Source: Sorex araneus | Taxonomy: Eukaryota; Chordata; Mammalia; Eulipotyphla; Soricidae | Assembly: GCF_027595985.1 (NCBI RefSeq) | Contig: NC_073303.1 | Location: 102,327,820-102,391,819, forward strand | Reading direction: 5' to 3' | Length of the DNA stretch: 64,000 bases | In this document: in pieces, positions 55,446 through 64,000 of the stretch | Layout: each line of letters opens with the position of its first letter | Position numbering within the stretch: position 1 is the stretch's first letter | The notes under the pieces: model-generated | Databases searched by the model: none | Seen by the model: the letters and a program-made list of their open reading frames with translations, nothing else | Told to the model about the DNA's origin: nothing | Position numbers and translations under genes: made by a program

Positions 55446-55885
55446 CTAATTCTCTTCTTAAAAACTCGAATGCTGTTTTTTTCTTCTCCAGCTAAAATTT
55501 GACTCTTTAACTTCAAAAACAATAATTTAAGTTTTATTTTTTCAAATTCCAAAACATGAAAATGTTTTAAGTGCTAATGTTTTTCAAATTCCAAAAGAAA
55601 AATTACAAAGCATGTATATATATTTTTTATTTTGAATGCTCAAGATTATACTCAAGAATTTTATTTCTTTACTTACCAGAACTTTTCAACTCTTTCTAAA
55701 CAGCAATATGTAGTGCCCTTTTATGCAAAGGATAATTTTACACAATTTCAGATGTAACCCGATTTAATTGCAGCAACGTTACTTTTCAGCTACATTCTGC
55801 CCCTTTTCATATTCATTTGTCTGTTGATTATTTATTGAGTATTCAATGTATGTTAAACACCATTCCAGATATTAGTCATGTCAGT
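55446..55885. other. Unique AT-rich DNA
   Basis: TTTTTCAAATTCCAAAA is repeated at about 55540 and 55580. No gene. Confidence 0.5.
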
Positions 55886-55896
55886 AAAGAAACCAT

Positions 55897-56052
55897 CCAT
55901 GGGCCTGGAGCCATAGTATAGCAGGTAGGGTGTCTGTCTTGCACGCAACCCAGGTTCAACACGTGGCACCCCAGAATTAATCCCTGAGCACAAAGCCATG
56001 AGTAAGCCCTGAGCACCCCAAAGTGTGGCCCCCAAACAAAACAAAACAACAA
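55897..56052 (+). mobile_element. SINE-A with 11-bp TSD
   Basis: TSD AAAGAAACCAT lies at 55886-55896 and 56053-56063. The head (GGAGCCATAGTATAGCAGG) and B-box region (CAGGTTCAA) are recognisable. The body is slightly shortened. Confidence 0.92.
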
Positions 56053-56321
56053 AAAGAAACCATATAATCCTTTCCCCAATAAAGCTTAAGCCTTTCTGGA
56101 AAAAAGACAGATTGAAAAAGACAGAAGGAAAACAATTTCAAAAGTATTGTTTTTGAAAGTCCAGTCAAACATAGGATTTTGATATGTCTTTGTGAGTGAT
56201 TTGGATCATTTCTTTAGGATAGAGTTTCCGAATTTAAATCCTCATATCTAAGTATGTGAACATGTACAAGAGTCAAGTACTTTCTAATAAAATTGAAATA
56301 TATTATTTTTCCTGAGAAACT

Positions 56322-56505
56322 GTAGCACTGTCATCGCTTTGTTCATCGATTTTGTGAGACTTGTTGTTACTGTTTTTGGCTTATCAAATACACCAGGGGT
56401 AGCTTGTCAAGCTCTGCTGTGCCGGCAGGATACTCTTGGTAGCTTGCGGGGCTCTCAGAGAGGGACAGACTAATCGAACCCGGATTGGACACGTGCAAGG
56501 CAAAC
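56322..56505 (-). mobile_element. SINE-B, partial
   Basis: The tail is at the left (GTAGCACTGTCATCGCTTTG) and the body RTE-derived. The head is incomplete, ending near GGACACGTGCAAGGC. The stretch equivalent to the GAGACGTTACTGG junction is deleted. Confidence 0.85.
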
Positions 56506-56574
56506 AAAAGTAATCAATTATAACCAAGTAAATTTGTGGGTTAAATTTCACCCAAACTTATTTTTTAGCTTTTA

Positions 56575-56757
56575 TTTTTGTTTGTTTGTTTGTTTTTGAT
56601 TTTTTGGGTCACACCTGGCAATGCACAGCGGTTACTGGTTTTGCACTCAAGAATTACTGCTGGTGATGCTTGGGGGACCATATGGGATGCTGGGAATCGA
56701 ACCCGGGTTGGCCACATGCAAGGCAAACACCCTACCCACTGTACTATAGCTCCAGCC
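56575..56757 (-). mobile_element. SINE-A
   Basis: (TTTG)n/poly(T) on the left, full SINE-A body and head on the right (CTATAGCTCCAGCCC). It abuts the 3' end of family M copy 5. Confidence 0.92.
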
Positions 56758-57081
56758 CTTTTTTTTGGCGTTTTTAAGTTTTAATTTTATTATAATTTTA
56801 TAAATTAGTTCACAATATTTGATTATATTTAATATTCAAACACCAATCCCACCACCATTACACCTTCCCACCACCATATTTGGATGTTTCCATCCTGAAC
56901 CCCAAAAGCAGAACCTAAATAATTTATTTTGTATTGTTTGTTATGAATAAACTGCTAAAAATGCTCCAAAAAACTTTTCTTAGAGGAGAATGTGTGAAGA
57001 CTATTGTATTTCACCCAGGGGCCATTAAGCCCTTGTATAAGAGATTACTAATATGTTGTTAAAGGGTTGAGCCTGTGTGCT

Positions 57082-57112
<31 letters not shown>
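57082..57112 (+). repeat. (GT)n microsatellite
   Basis: About 15 GT units in family M. The same place in copy 2 has (TA)n. Confidence 0.95.
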
Positions 57113-57115
<3 letters not shown>

Positions 57116-57170
57116 GTTGTGTATGTATCTGTAAAAATATATTTCCCTCTATGGTTGGTTGCCTTCCACT

Positions 57171-57355
57171 TTTTTTTTTTTTTTTTTTTTTTTTGCTTTT
57201 GAGGAACAAGCAATGCTCAGGTATTACTCCTGGCTCTGTATTCAGAAATTACTCCTGGCGGTGCTTCAGGATACCAACTGGGATGCTGAGAATCAAACCC
57301 GGGTCGACCGCGTGCAAGGCAGACGCCCTACCCACTGTGCTATCACTCGAGCTCC
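57171..57355 (-). mobile_element. SINE-A with TSD
   Basis: A long poly(T) (24 bases) precedes the body. TSD TTGCCTTCYACT lies at 57159-57170 and 57356-57367 (one mismatch). Confidence 0.93.
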
Positions 57356-59547
57356 TTGCCTTCTACTTTAAACCCCATCAAATGTGGTGCGCTACTCTTG
57401 GTGTATGAGTGATGTGAGGTATGAGATGTCGCGAGATCCAGGAATAGGTTTACTCGTGGGTGAGCTAGGCCTGGGCCTGTGGAGAGTGGCCGGGAGCATG
57501 TCGGGGAGTGAGTTCTGGGTGTTTTCGGCTGCTGAGACTGGGTCCCGTAGGGCAGGGAGGGGCCTCACCCAACCCCCTTTGGGGTGTCCCGGATGAAACA
57601 ACCTGGCACAGGGCCCAGCAGCATGGCTATGGCAGTGTCGTTTTATGCTCCCTTTCGAGAGAGAAGAACGAGTCTCTGGATCTCACCCAAGTCTTCATCT
57701 GGATTTTCCAAACAAAGATGGGATAAGACAGTGGATAATAGAAGAAGAGTAACCATCTTGAAGAAAGCTCTGGGTATGACTGGAGTAGAAGGAAATTGGA
57801 CCAAGATGTAGTCTTAATGATGGGGATCATCCGAATCCCAAAACTCTGAAATGGTTGTGTTCTGCTTTTCACATATTGCACCCTAAGAAATGCAATTATG
57901 TGTCATAAAATTTCCATGTCCAGAAGAGTTTCCAAAAATGTTCTTAGGTCAAGGCCGGGCCACAGTAACTCAACACCAGAAGGTATTCTCTGTGGACTTG
58001 GATAAGCATAAACAAATTGGGAAGAAGCAGCTTTCTGAACAGAACAGAATAGCAATTCAACACCCTTCATTCACTTGTAAGTAAGATTTTCTTTTTTCTA
58101 GGCCGTCCTGAGTACTGAAGACCTTAGAGATAAAGATGTGCTCATAGGTGCACTCATTCAGACTTAGACCTCTGCCTGCACCACTGACTTTTCCTCTGAC
58201 AACAGCTAAATTGCTCCTTGAAAATCAATAAAATAGTTCCATTTTGACTTATGAAAGTGTTCCTGATATATATTGTGTCCTGATATATTCACTGATACTA
58301 CAGTAAATATCTGACAATTCATTACAAGCCTCTCAAAAATATGGAAATTAACTGCATTTGGCTGCCACAGTAGACATATACTTCCCTGCATATTGCAGTT
58401 TAGGTTTCCTAGTAAATAAACTATGAGGCATTGATTTATGTGCAGGAAATTTACTGGGTAGTGCTGGGAGGCTGAATACCTGTGGGATATAAGCTCAGAG
58501 GAGCAACTTGAAAGAGAAATCATTGAATAAAGGTTTTCCATGTTGTCACAGTGGGTTCTGGAGCCGAGTCTCTACAGAATTTCATCACATTATCACAAAA
58601 AAGAAAAGTCCTTTCTACCTTTGTATAACCACCAGTGGCTGCAGGTTGTGTATAGAAAAGTTCTCTTCAGCTTTAGACAGCATTCAATGTGTTGTCCAAT
58701 GAGTTTTCTCAGCAATCCATGCAACTGGTAACTGGAAGAGTAGGTACTTATCCTGCACTCTGGGTGACAAACCATAGCACTTATTACCATATCTCTTAAA
58801 AACTGAAGGCCTCAAGATTTAATAGCTTTTTCTATTCATATTTCACTTTTATACATGTAGCTGAGTCTATTTTCTCTCTCTTCTACAGTTTCTGCTCGTA
58901 ATATTAGATAGGAACTGATGGAATTTTAGATCTTAGTCTTTAATTAAAACATAGAAACCCACTGCATGTGTTAGCATAATATGATTTGTGCCTAGTGTCT
59001 TTTCAATATCATCTTCTACCACACTTAGTTCTTGTAATTGTGTAAGCTCTCACTGTCATTTTCTTCTCCAGATTTTATCAAAGTTTCCTCAGTAAAGTTG
59101 ATGGGTCAGAGAAGTGAGTGAGCAGTAGGTGAATAGCTCAGAAACAGTAATAAAGTGAAAGATTACTTTATGCATATGTGGAAGGCATGAAATCATAAGA
59201 TAATTCAAGAAAGGGTTTTTGTATCCTAAAAGGGCAGACGTTTTGCACAAAGAAACTGCAAAAAATTCATTGCTACCGAAAAAGCATTTTCTCCAGGTGA
59301 TTAGATACAAACTACCGAAATAAGATGTTGATTTACAGTCAGATGTTCTGGGAGAGTGTGCTCTCCTGACCATGAACATCAGGCATTAGTAAGATGTGAG
59401 CATTTGGAAGGAGGGGGCATGCTTATCTTAACAGATTTCTGGTGTCAATATAAGAGAAATTATGAGTTTAGCCACAGGCTCTTTCCTGAGTGAATTTAAC
59501 CCCTAAGATGCCTTCCTAGTGTCTTCTCAAAAGTAAAAAGGTATAGG

Positions 59548-59690
59548 AAGAACAGGATTTAAATCTCATCTTTGCCATTGTCAGGTCTCTAACTTTGACA
59601 AATCCTTCTATTTCTCTAAAACTTGGTTTTATCTTACTAAATGAAGCAATCATATTTTAAATACTTAGTTTAAAATTTTATGAGATTACT
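59548..59690 (+). mobile_element. MIR relic
   Basis: GGATTTAAATCTCATCTTTGCC then CTAACTTTGACAAATCCTTC and CTCTAAAACTTGGTTTTATC follow the MIR core order. Confidence 0.6.
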
Positions 59691-59774
59691 TACCTTTGGC
59701 CCAGATGAAAGTTCACCGACACCCAAGAGGTAGTAGTCATAAAGCACACAGGCAGCAGGTAGGGCATCCTCGCC

Positions 59775-59777
<3 letters not shown>

Positions 59778-59819
<42 letters not shown>

Positions 59820-59830
59820 ACACATACACA
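59778..59830 (+). repeat. (CA)n microsatellite
   Basis: About 24 CA units with two CATA interruptions at the right end. Confidence 0.97.
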
Positions 59831-59835
59831 TTGCA

Positions 59836-60560
59836 ATGAATTCTGGAGAAGTATTAAAACTAACTACCCCAAAGGCTGCTAAAAACCTACCTGTGGACAC
59901 AGGAGCTAAGGCCTGATAAAAGGCCTCTATCTGCCACCAGCACAGACCCAGAAAAGGCTGGATGCCCTCCTAAGAGAGAAGCTCCAGCAGGAATAAAGGC
60001 CAGAAAAGGAATATCAAAGAAAACCATCAACTATTCCCAACTCTACTCCTTGGCAACCACCCTAGCAACACTCATCTAGGTAGAATGTCCCAGGTGGAGT
60101 AGCGTGGGAGAAAACCCATAAAAGCCCACTTGAACAAAGGAAGCACATGTGCATATGCTGCCTGAGCCCATGTGTTGCTGCTGAGCACATGTGGTGCCCA
60201 AGCACATGTGATACCTGCATCTCCCCTGTTGAGATATGTACTTTCATACTTCCACTCTTTGGTACTGGTACACTCTAACACTGGAGCTCTCTTCCCATCC
60301 TGGAGATGCCTGTGTTCTCTCTTGAGCATGAAATCCTCTGTCTCTCTTTCTCTCTCTCTCTCTGTCTCTTCCTCTTCATCTCCCTGTCTCTCTCTCTTTC
60401 AGTCTGTGTCTCTCTCTCTCTCCTTACCACCCCAATCCCCCACCCCCACTACTACCTCAGAACTCCCAAATCAAACCTGATTTAACTTCACTGTTCATCT
60501 CCTCCTGACATTCCTTTCTGTGAGGAAAAGGCAAGAACCTGAAAGACCTGGCTAAGTTCT
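59836..60560 (+). mobile_element. Family E LTR-like repeat (copy 1)
   Basis: Aligns along its length with 61022-61670: AGTATTAAAAC near the start, ACACAGGA...AAGGCCT, GCTCCAGCAGGAAT, the CATGTG-rich block, ATCTCCCCTSTTGAGAT, a pyrimidine-rich stretch, and CTGTGAG...AAGAACCTG at the end. The two copies differ at many positions. The polyadenylation signal is degenerate here. Most likely a retroviral LTR; class unknown. Confidence 0.7.
60340..60425 (+). repeat. (CT)n-rich tract in LTR-like E
   Basis: CTCT/TCTG repeats. The matching part of copy 2 (about 61530-61580) is much shorter, so the tract expanded in this copy. Confidence 0.9.
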
Positions 60561-60782
60561 AGGATTGACTTTTCCTTTCCTTCAAGAAGTAAGGCCCAGA
60601 GAAGACTCTTTTTCCTAGATTTCCCCAGCCATTCCTGGGTGTCAAAGGTGGAAAGAGAGAAAGCAGCAGATTCAACAGATTCCTTTCTAGAGTCTGCTGC
60701 CTCTCTCCTCCCCATTTAGAGAAGTCATTCAAGTGATATAGGCTAGTGAGACAGGAAAGGGCCTCTATGGCAATGGAATTCC
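60561..60782. other. Short segment between the two E repeats
   Basis: About 220 bases after removal of the SINE-B, too short for retroviral genes. No primer-binding site that I can recognise follows copy 1. Confidence 0.5.
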
Positions 60783-61020
60783 TGTAGCACTGTAGCACTG
60801 TCGTCCCGTTGTTCATCGATTTGCTTGAGCGGGCTTCAGTAACATCTCCATTGTGAGACTTGTTGTTACTGTTTTTGGCACATCAAATACGAGTAGCTTG
60901 CCAGGCTCTGCCAGGTGGGTGGGATACTCTCGGTAGCTTACTTGGCTCTCCAAGAGGGGCAGAGAAATCGAAGCTGTGTGCAAGGCAAACACCCAACCTG
61001 TTGTGCTATTGCTCCAGTCC
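60783..61020 (-). mobile_element. SINE-B with 10-bp TSD
   Basis: The tail at the left reads GTAGCACTGTAGCACTGTCG (ACAGTGCT units on the minus strand). RTE-derived body with GAGCGGGCTTCAGTAACATC. The B-box part of the head is damaged. TSD TGGAATTCCT lies at 60775-60784 and 61021-61030, allowing overlap with the tail. Confidence 0.88.
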
Positions 61021-61021
61021 T

Positions 61022-61670
61022 TGGAATTCCTAGAAAGTATTAAAACCAATAGGGACAAGGGTGCAAACACAGGAACAAAGGCCTCATAAGACCCTCACTT
61101 GGTGCCAGCAACAAACCCAGACAAGACTGTATCCCCATCTTGAGAGTAGCTCCAGCAGGAATGAAGGCTGGAAAGGAATCTCAAAGAAGGCCATGGACCA
61201 CTCCACCACTCCACTTCTAACTCAACACTTTTGGCAAACATCCTGGCAATGAGCTTTTACCTAGATAGAAGCCCCATGTGGGGGCAGATTGGAAAAAACG
61301 CTATCAAAACCACCTTGAACAAATGAAGGGCTCGCATATGCTACCAGAGGCTGTGTGCTATTTGTGCCTACGTGGCCAAGGACATGTAGTGCCTAAGTAC
61401 ATGTATCACCCACATCTCCCCTCTTGAGATGTGTGCTTTCATACTTTCACATCTAATGTTAGGATGTGTGTAGGGGCTCTCTCCCCTTTGGAGAAGTCTC
61501 CAATCTCTCTTAAATGCATTAAACTCCCCCCCCAGTCTGTCTCTTTCTCAGACTTGCTTTCTATCCCTCCTTCCCTTCCCAAAACCCTACAAATAAAATC
61601 CTCTTTTACTTCACTGCTTGTCTGCTCCTGAAATTCTTTTCTGTGAGACAAGACAAGAACCTGGTAACCT
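61022..61670 (+). mobile_element. Family E LTR-like repeat (copy 2)
   Basis: See copy 1. This copy keeps an AATAAA (61592-61597), followed by TTTTACTTCACTGCTTG and CTGTGAGACAAGACAAGAACC. That is the order expected of an LTR R/U5 region. It is interrupted at its 3' edge by SINE-A at 61668. Confidence 0.7.
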
Positions 61671-61844
61671 GGCAGGAGCGATAGTACAGTGGGTAGGCCT
61701 TGCACGCTGTCTTGCATGTGGCCGACCTGGGTTCGATCCCTGGCATCCCATAGGGTCCTCCCAACACCGTCAGGAGTAATTCCTGAGTGCAGAGCCAGAA
61801 GAAACCTGATCATTGCTGGTGTGACCCAAAAAGATAAAAAAATA
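61668..61844 (+). mobile_element. SINE-A with 13-bp TSD
   Basis: TSD AAGAACCTGGTAA lies at 61655-61667 and 61845-61857. The A box is altered, with a shuffled segment of about 15 bases (GGCCTTGCACGCTGTCTTGC). The B box GGTTCGATCCC is intact. Confidence 0.95.
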
Positions 61845-61857
61845 AAGAACCTGGTAA

Positions 61858-62977
61858 TGCTGGGTCTCAGGGTGGCAGAGATGGATTGGGAGAAAGTGAC
61901 TATCTCTCTTCCTCAACCTCACATAAGCCACCCACAGGGGCACTGACTTCACAGAAACTCCCTGGGCATCAGTAACAATGAAAATAATCACTACAACAGT
62001 AATTTGTGTTGCTGAATATTCTCTCTGAAGCTCAAAGAGTTCTAAGGACTTCATGTTTACTCCTCACACAAAACCAAAACATGGAATTACTTTGTGATTG
62101 TATGGAATTATATCCAAAAGATTTAACTGGAGTGATAATTTTTGGTTACAGGACAATCAGAATGAAAATTGTTGCAGCAGGGACAGGTATTTGATTTTAT
62201 CCACTATACAGATAGACTATCAAGGCAGAAATTTTTGCCTAAAGACACAAGACATGTAGGTGGCAGAGGTGGATTAAATTAGGCAATTTGACTTTAGAGA
62301 TTATAAAATTAAAAGGTTTCCCTCCATTCTCAAGGTATCGCTGGGCTTGTTGTGAACATTTACTTGTATTACATTCAGATGCTCTGAGCCTTCCTGGGCT
62401 TTCAATAAGGCTTTCATCTACCAGATCTGCCATCATAGCTGTTTTCTTACTAACAACAGCTGACCTTGTGCCAAATACAATTGCCAAGGTTTATAGAACT
62501 CAGGTTAATGTTGTAAGTTACTGTAAGCCAAAGTGATTATTATAATTAAAGGGATAATAACAGTTATTAAGAGTGATTTTAGTAAAAGCAAGCTAAAATT
62601 TGAACTTATTTGAATAGTTCAATCAGGAACCACATTAGAATCTGGACTTGGAAGAAAATGACTTTTATCAGGTCTGCACTATAATGTGTAACATTGATAA
62701 TGAAGTGGCTTAAAACACCACAGCCCTATCAATTCCTCTTCCCTCAGGCGCTTTGACAAGGTGGAGCCTGGAAACTCACACAGCTCCCTGAGGCAAAATA
62801 GATGGAGTCAGATGCAGAAAGCAAAATATCACCATGATGGAAGATAAATGGGAACAGAAGAGAAGGAGGTGCAAGTTTCTTTGATTTGGTATGAAATAAA
62901 CACAAACAATAAAATTCCTAGGAGAACATTCTCTGGAAGCCACTGCTGATATCTTTGTAGCCACTTCAAGAGACTGA

Positions 62978-63033
<56 letters not shown>

Positions 63034-63423
63034 AATGTGTACACACGTGCATGTATCTATATATAGTTTTGTAATGACAGTGGTAAAACTGTGTATTAAT
63101 TAAACAAACTTGAACATATACCTCTATAAAAGTATACATACCTGTCATAGAACTGTGTTTGAAAGAATGCAAAGACAGGAGAAAAAATACACAAGTCTTC
63201 CCAGGAAAACTGACTGCATCTACCTCCTTTTCTACAGTTTGATACCTCTTCTTCTACCTGGGTACTTCTTACACTTTCCTGGTGCACTCGAACTTAAGCC
63301 TTTGTTCCTCTGTCCTCCCTCATCTTACACATTGTCTTTTTTCAATAAACTTCCCCTTACCTGTAGCACCGGACCTCTGGCTGACTTAAGGACTCCAATA
63401 AACATTTTGTATCCTTGATTCAA
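61858..63423. other. Unique DNA with a long GT repeat
   Basis: No gene is recognised. (GT)n lies at 62980-63031. The stretch 63230-63423 has two AATAAA motifs (63345 and 63397) in T/C-rich DNA and could be the end of another LTR; I cannot confirm it. Confidence 0.5.
62980..63031 (+). repeat. (GT)n microsatellite, about 26 units
   Basis: Uninterrupted GT dinucleotides. The longest pure dinucleotide run in the window. Confidence 0.97.
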
Positions 63424-63893
63424 CAGAGAAAAAGCCAGGCGTTCCAGTAAGCAACGTGGCCAGAGACTGCTCCAGACCCCCAGACCGGGCCAGCAGCACC
63501 GGGGAGCCAGATGGGGGAGGTACGGCCGGTACGCCTTCTCCAGATTGAGCCCCAGTGACAATGAGCAGCAACTAACATGGTTCTGGGATGCGGGAATGGG
63601 ACAGCTCCGAACCTTTTCTGAAAAATGAAAACATACAATCTATTGATGCCATCCAACATGTCTGACTGTTGGAGGAAAACCTCCAAATAATGATAGTGAG
63701 ATCCCTGTTGAAAATTGATTGTAATCAAAGTAAAGGAAGAGTAAAGTGAAAAATGTTTGCCACGCAGGCAGAGGGGGAGAGGGAGGGGGGTATGTGGGGG
63801 TTTGGTGGTGGATCAAATATGAAAACTTTGCAACTGTATCTCACAGTGATTCAATAAAAAATTAAATAAAAAAATAAAATGTGAAAAAAATGT
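63424..63893 (+). mobile_element. Composite retroelement C (copy 3) with TSD
   Basis: Starts with a GC-rich head (GACCGGGCCAGCAGCACCGGG), then the C middle (TGACTGTTGGAGGAAAACC; AATAATGATAGTGAGATCCC; AATCAAAGTAAAGGAAGAG) matching copy 2. Then come a G-rich stretch and an L1-type tail (CTCACAGTGATTCAATAAAA) with poly(A). TSD GTATCCTTGATTCAA / GTATCCTTAGTTCAA lies at 63409-63423 and 63894-63908. Confidence 0.8.
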
Positions 63894-63908
63894 GTATCCT
63901 TAGTTCAA

Positions 63909-64000
63909 GTTGATTTCCCCCTTCTACTTTATATTGTGCTCATTCAAGCCAGTTATACATACTCATGGAGCACAACAAAGGCAAATCTGGACACTCCAAG
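63909..64000. other. Unique DNA to window end
   Basis: No feature recognised. Confidence 0.5.

Larger units (their letters stand above)
56761..57680 (-). mobile_element. Family M composite retroelement (copy 5)
   Basis: Best view of M. On the minus strand, it has a GC-rich head (57680 to about 57420), a middle of about 300 bases with the GGGCTTAATGGCCCCTGGGTG block, then a 3' end of L1-like type (GGTGGTGGGAAGGTG ... GGTGTTTGAATATTAAATA) and A/T-rich tail at 56761. It is interrupted by SINE-A at 57171-57355. No coding capacity. Confidence 0.7.
57690..59835. other. Unique DNA with a MIR relic
   Basis: No gene is recognised. A MIR relic (plus) lies at about 59548-59690. The 111-residue frame at 58206-58541 (minus) has no known motif. 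(CA)n lies at 59778-59830. Confidence 0.55.

Noticed and set aside
58206-58541. 111-residue minus-strand frame
   Set aside because: No recognisable motif, no flanking splice context. Similar lengths occur by chance in 64 kb.

Overview
The window looks like nuclear DNA of a shrew, most likely Sorex. Two tRNA-headed SINE families with the body sequences I associate with Sorex recur about two dozen times. Many L1 copies are present, as are ancient mammalian MIR and L1M relics. There is also a near-complete RTE-type LINE that I believe is RTE1_Sar, described from Sorex araneus and reported in parasitic nematodes (from memory, not checked here). I find no functional protein-coding gene, no functional tRNA, rRNA or snRNA gene and no CRISPR array. 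Every long reading frame is a transposon fragment, an antisense or low-complexity artefact, or a pseudogene.

Layout. 0-4 kb: an RTE-derived SINE, a broken canonical histone H3 copy, a probable LTR (family T) with a purine minisatellite, and a composite repeat (family M). 4-16 kb: AT-rich unique DNA with MIR relics and three L1 fragments, two of them carrying younger SINE-A insertions with clear target-site duplications (TSDs). 16.4-22.3 kb: the RTE element (16402-19509, 12-bp TSD), then a 2.5-kb 5'-truncated L1 (19779-22317). 22-24 kb: an M copy invaded by a SINE and by an L1 tail. 24-32 kb: M, SINE and RTE fragments, a hexanucleotide expansion, a 105-bp-arm inverted repeat, a very young SINE-A and a SINE-B/L1 chimera. 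32-38 kb: a second T LTR and several L1 pieces. 38-48 kb: mostly unique DNA, composite family N, and old L1 and SINEs. 48-57 kb: a doubly nested L1/composite-C insertion with two perfect TSDs, a second N copy, an RTE fragment split by composite C, and a second M copy. 57-64 kb: unique DNA, an LTR-like pair (family E), and a third composite C.

How the parts work together. Two LINE machineries appear to have shaped the locus. SINE-A ends in an A-rich tail and has L1-like TSDs. SINE-B has a related tRNA head, but its body matches the 5' region of the RTE. Its tail matches the last codons of the RTE reading frame and ends in ACAGTG/GATAGT hexamers instead of poly(A). The simplest reading is that the RTE gave rise to its own non-autonomous partner by internal deletion, and that this later joined a tRNA head. 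Separately, several unrelated sequences (families C, M and N, and one SINE-B) carry the same L1 3' end. This suggests repeated capture of, or dependence on, the L1 tail.
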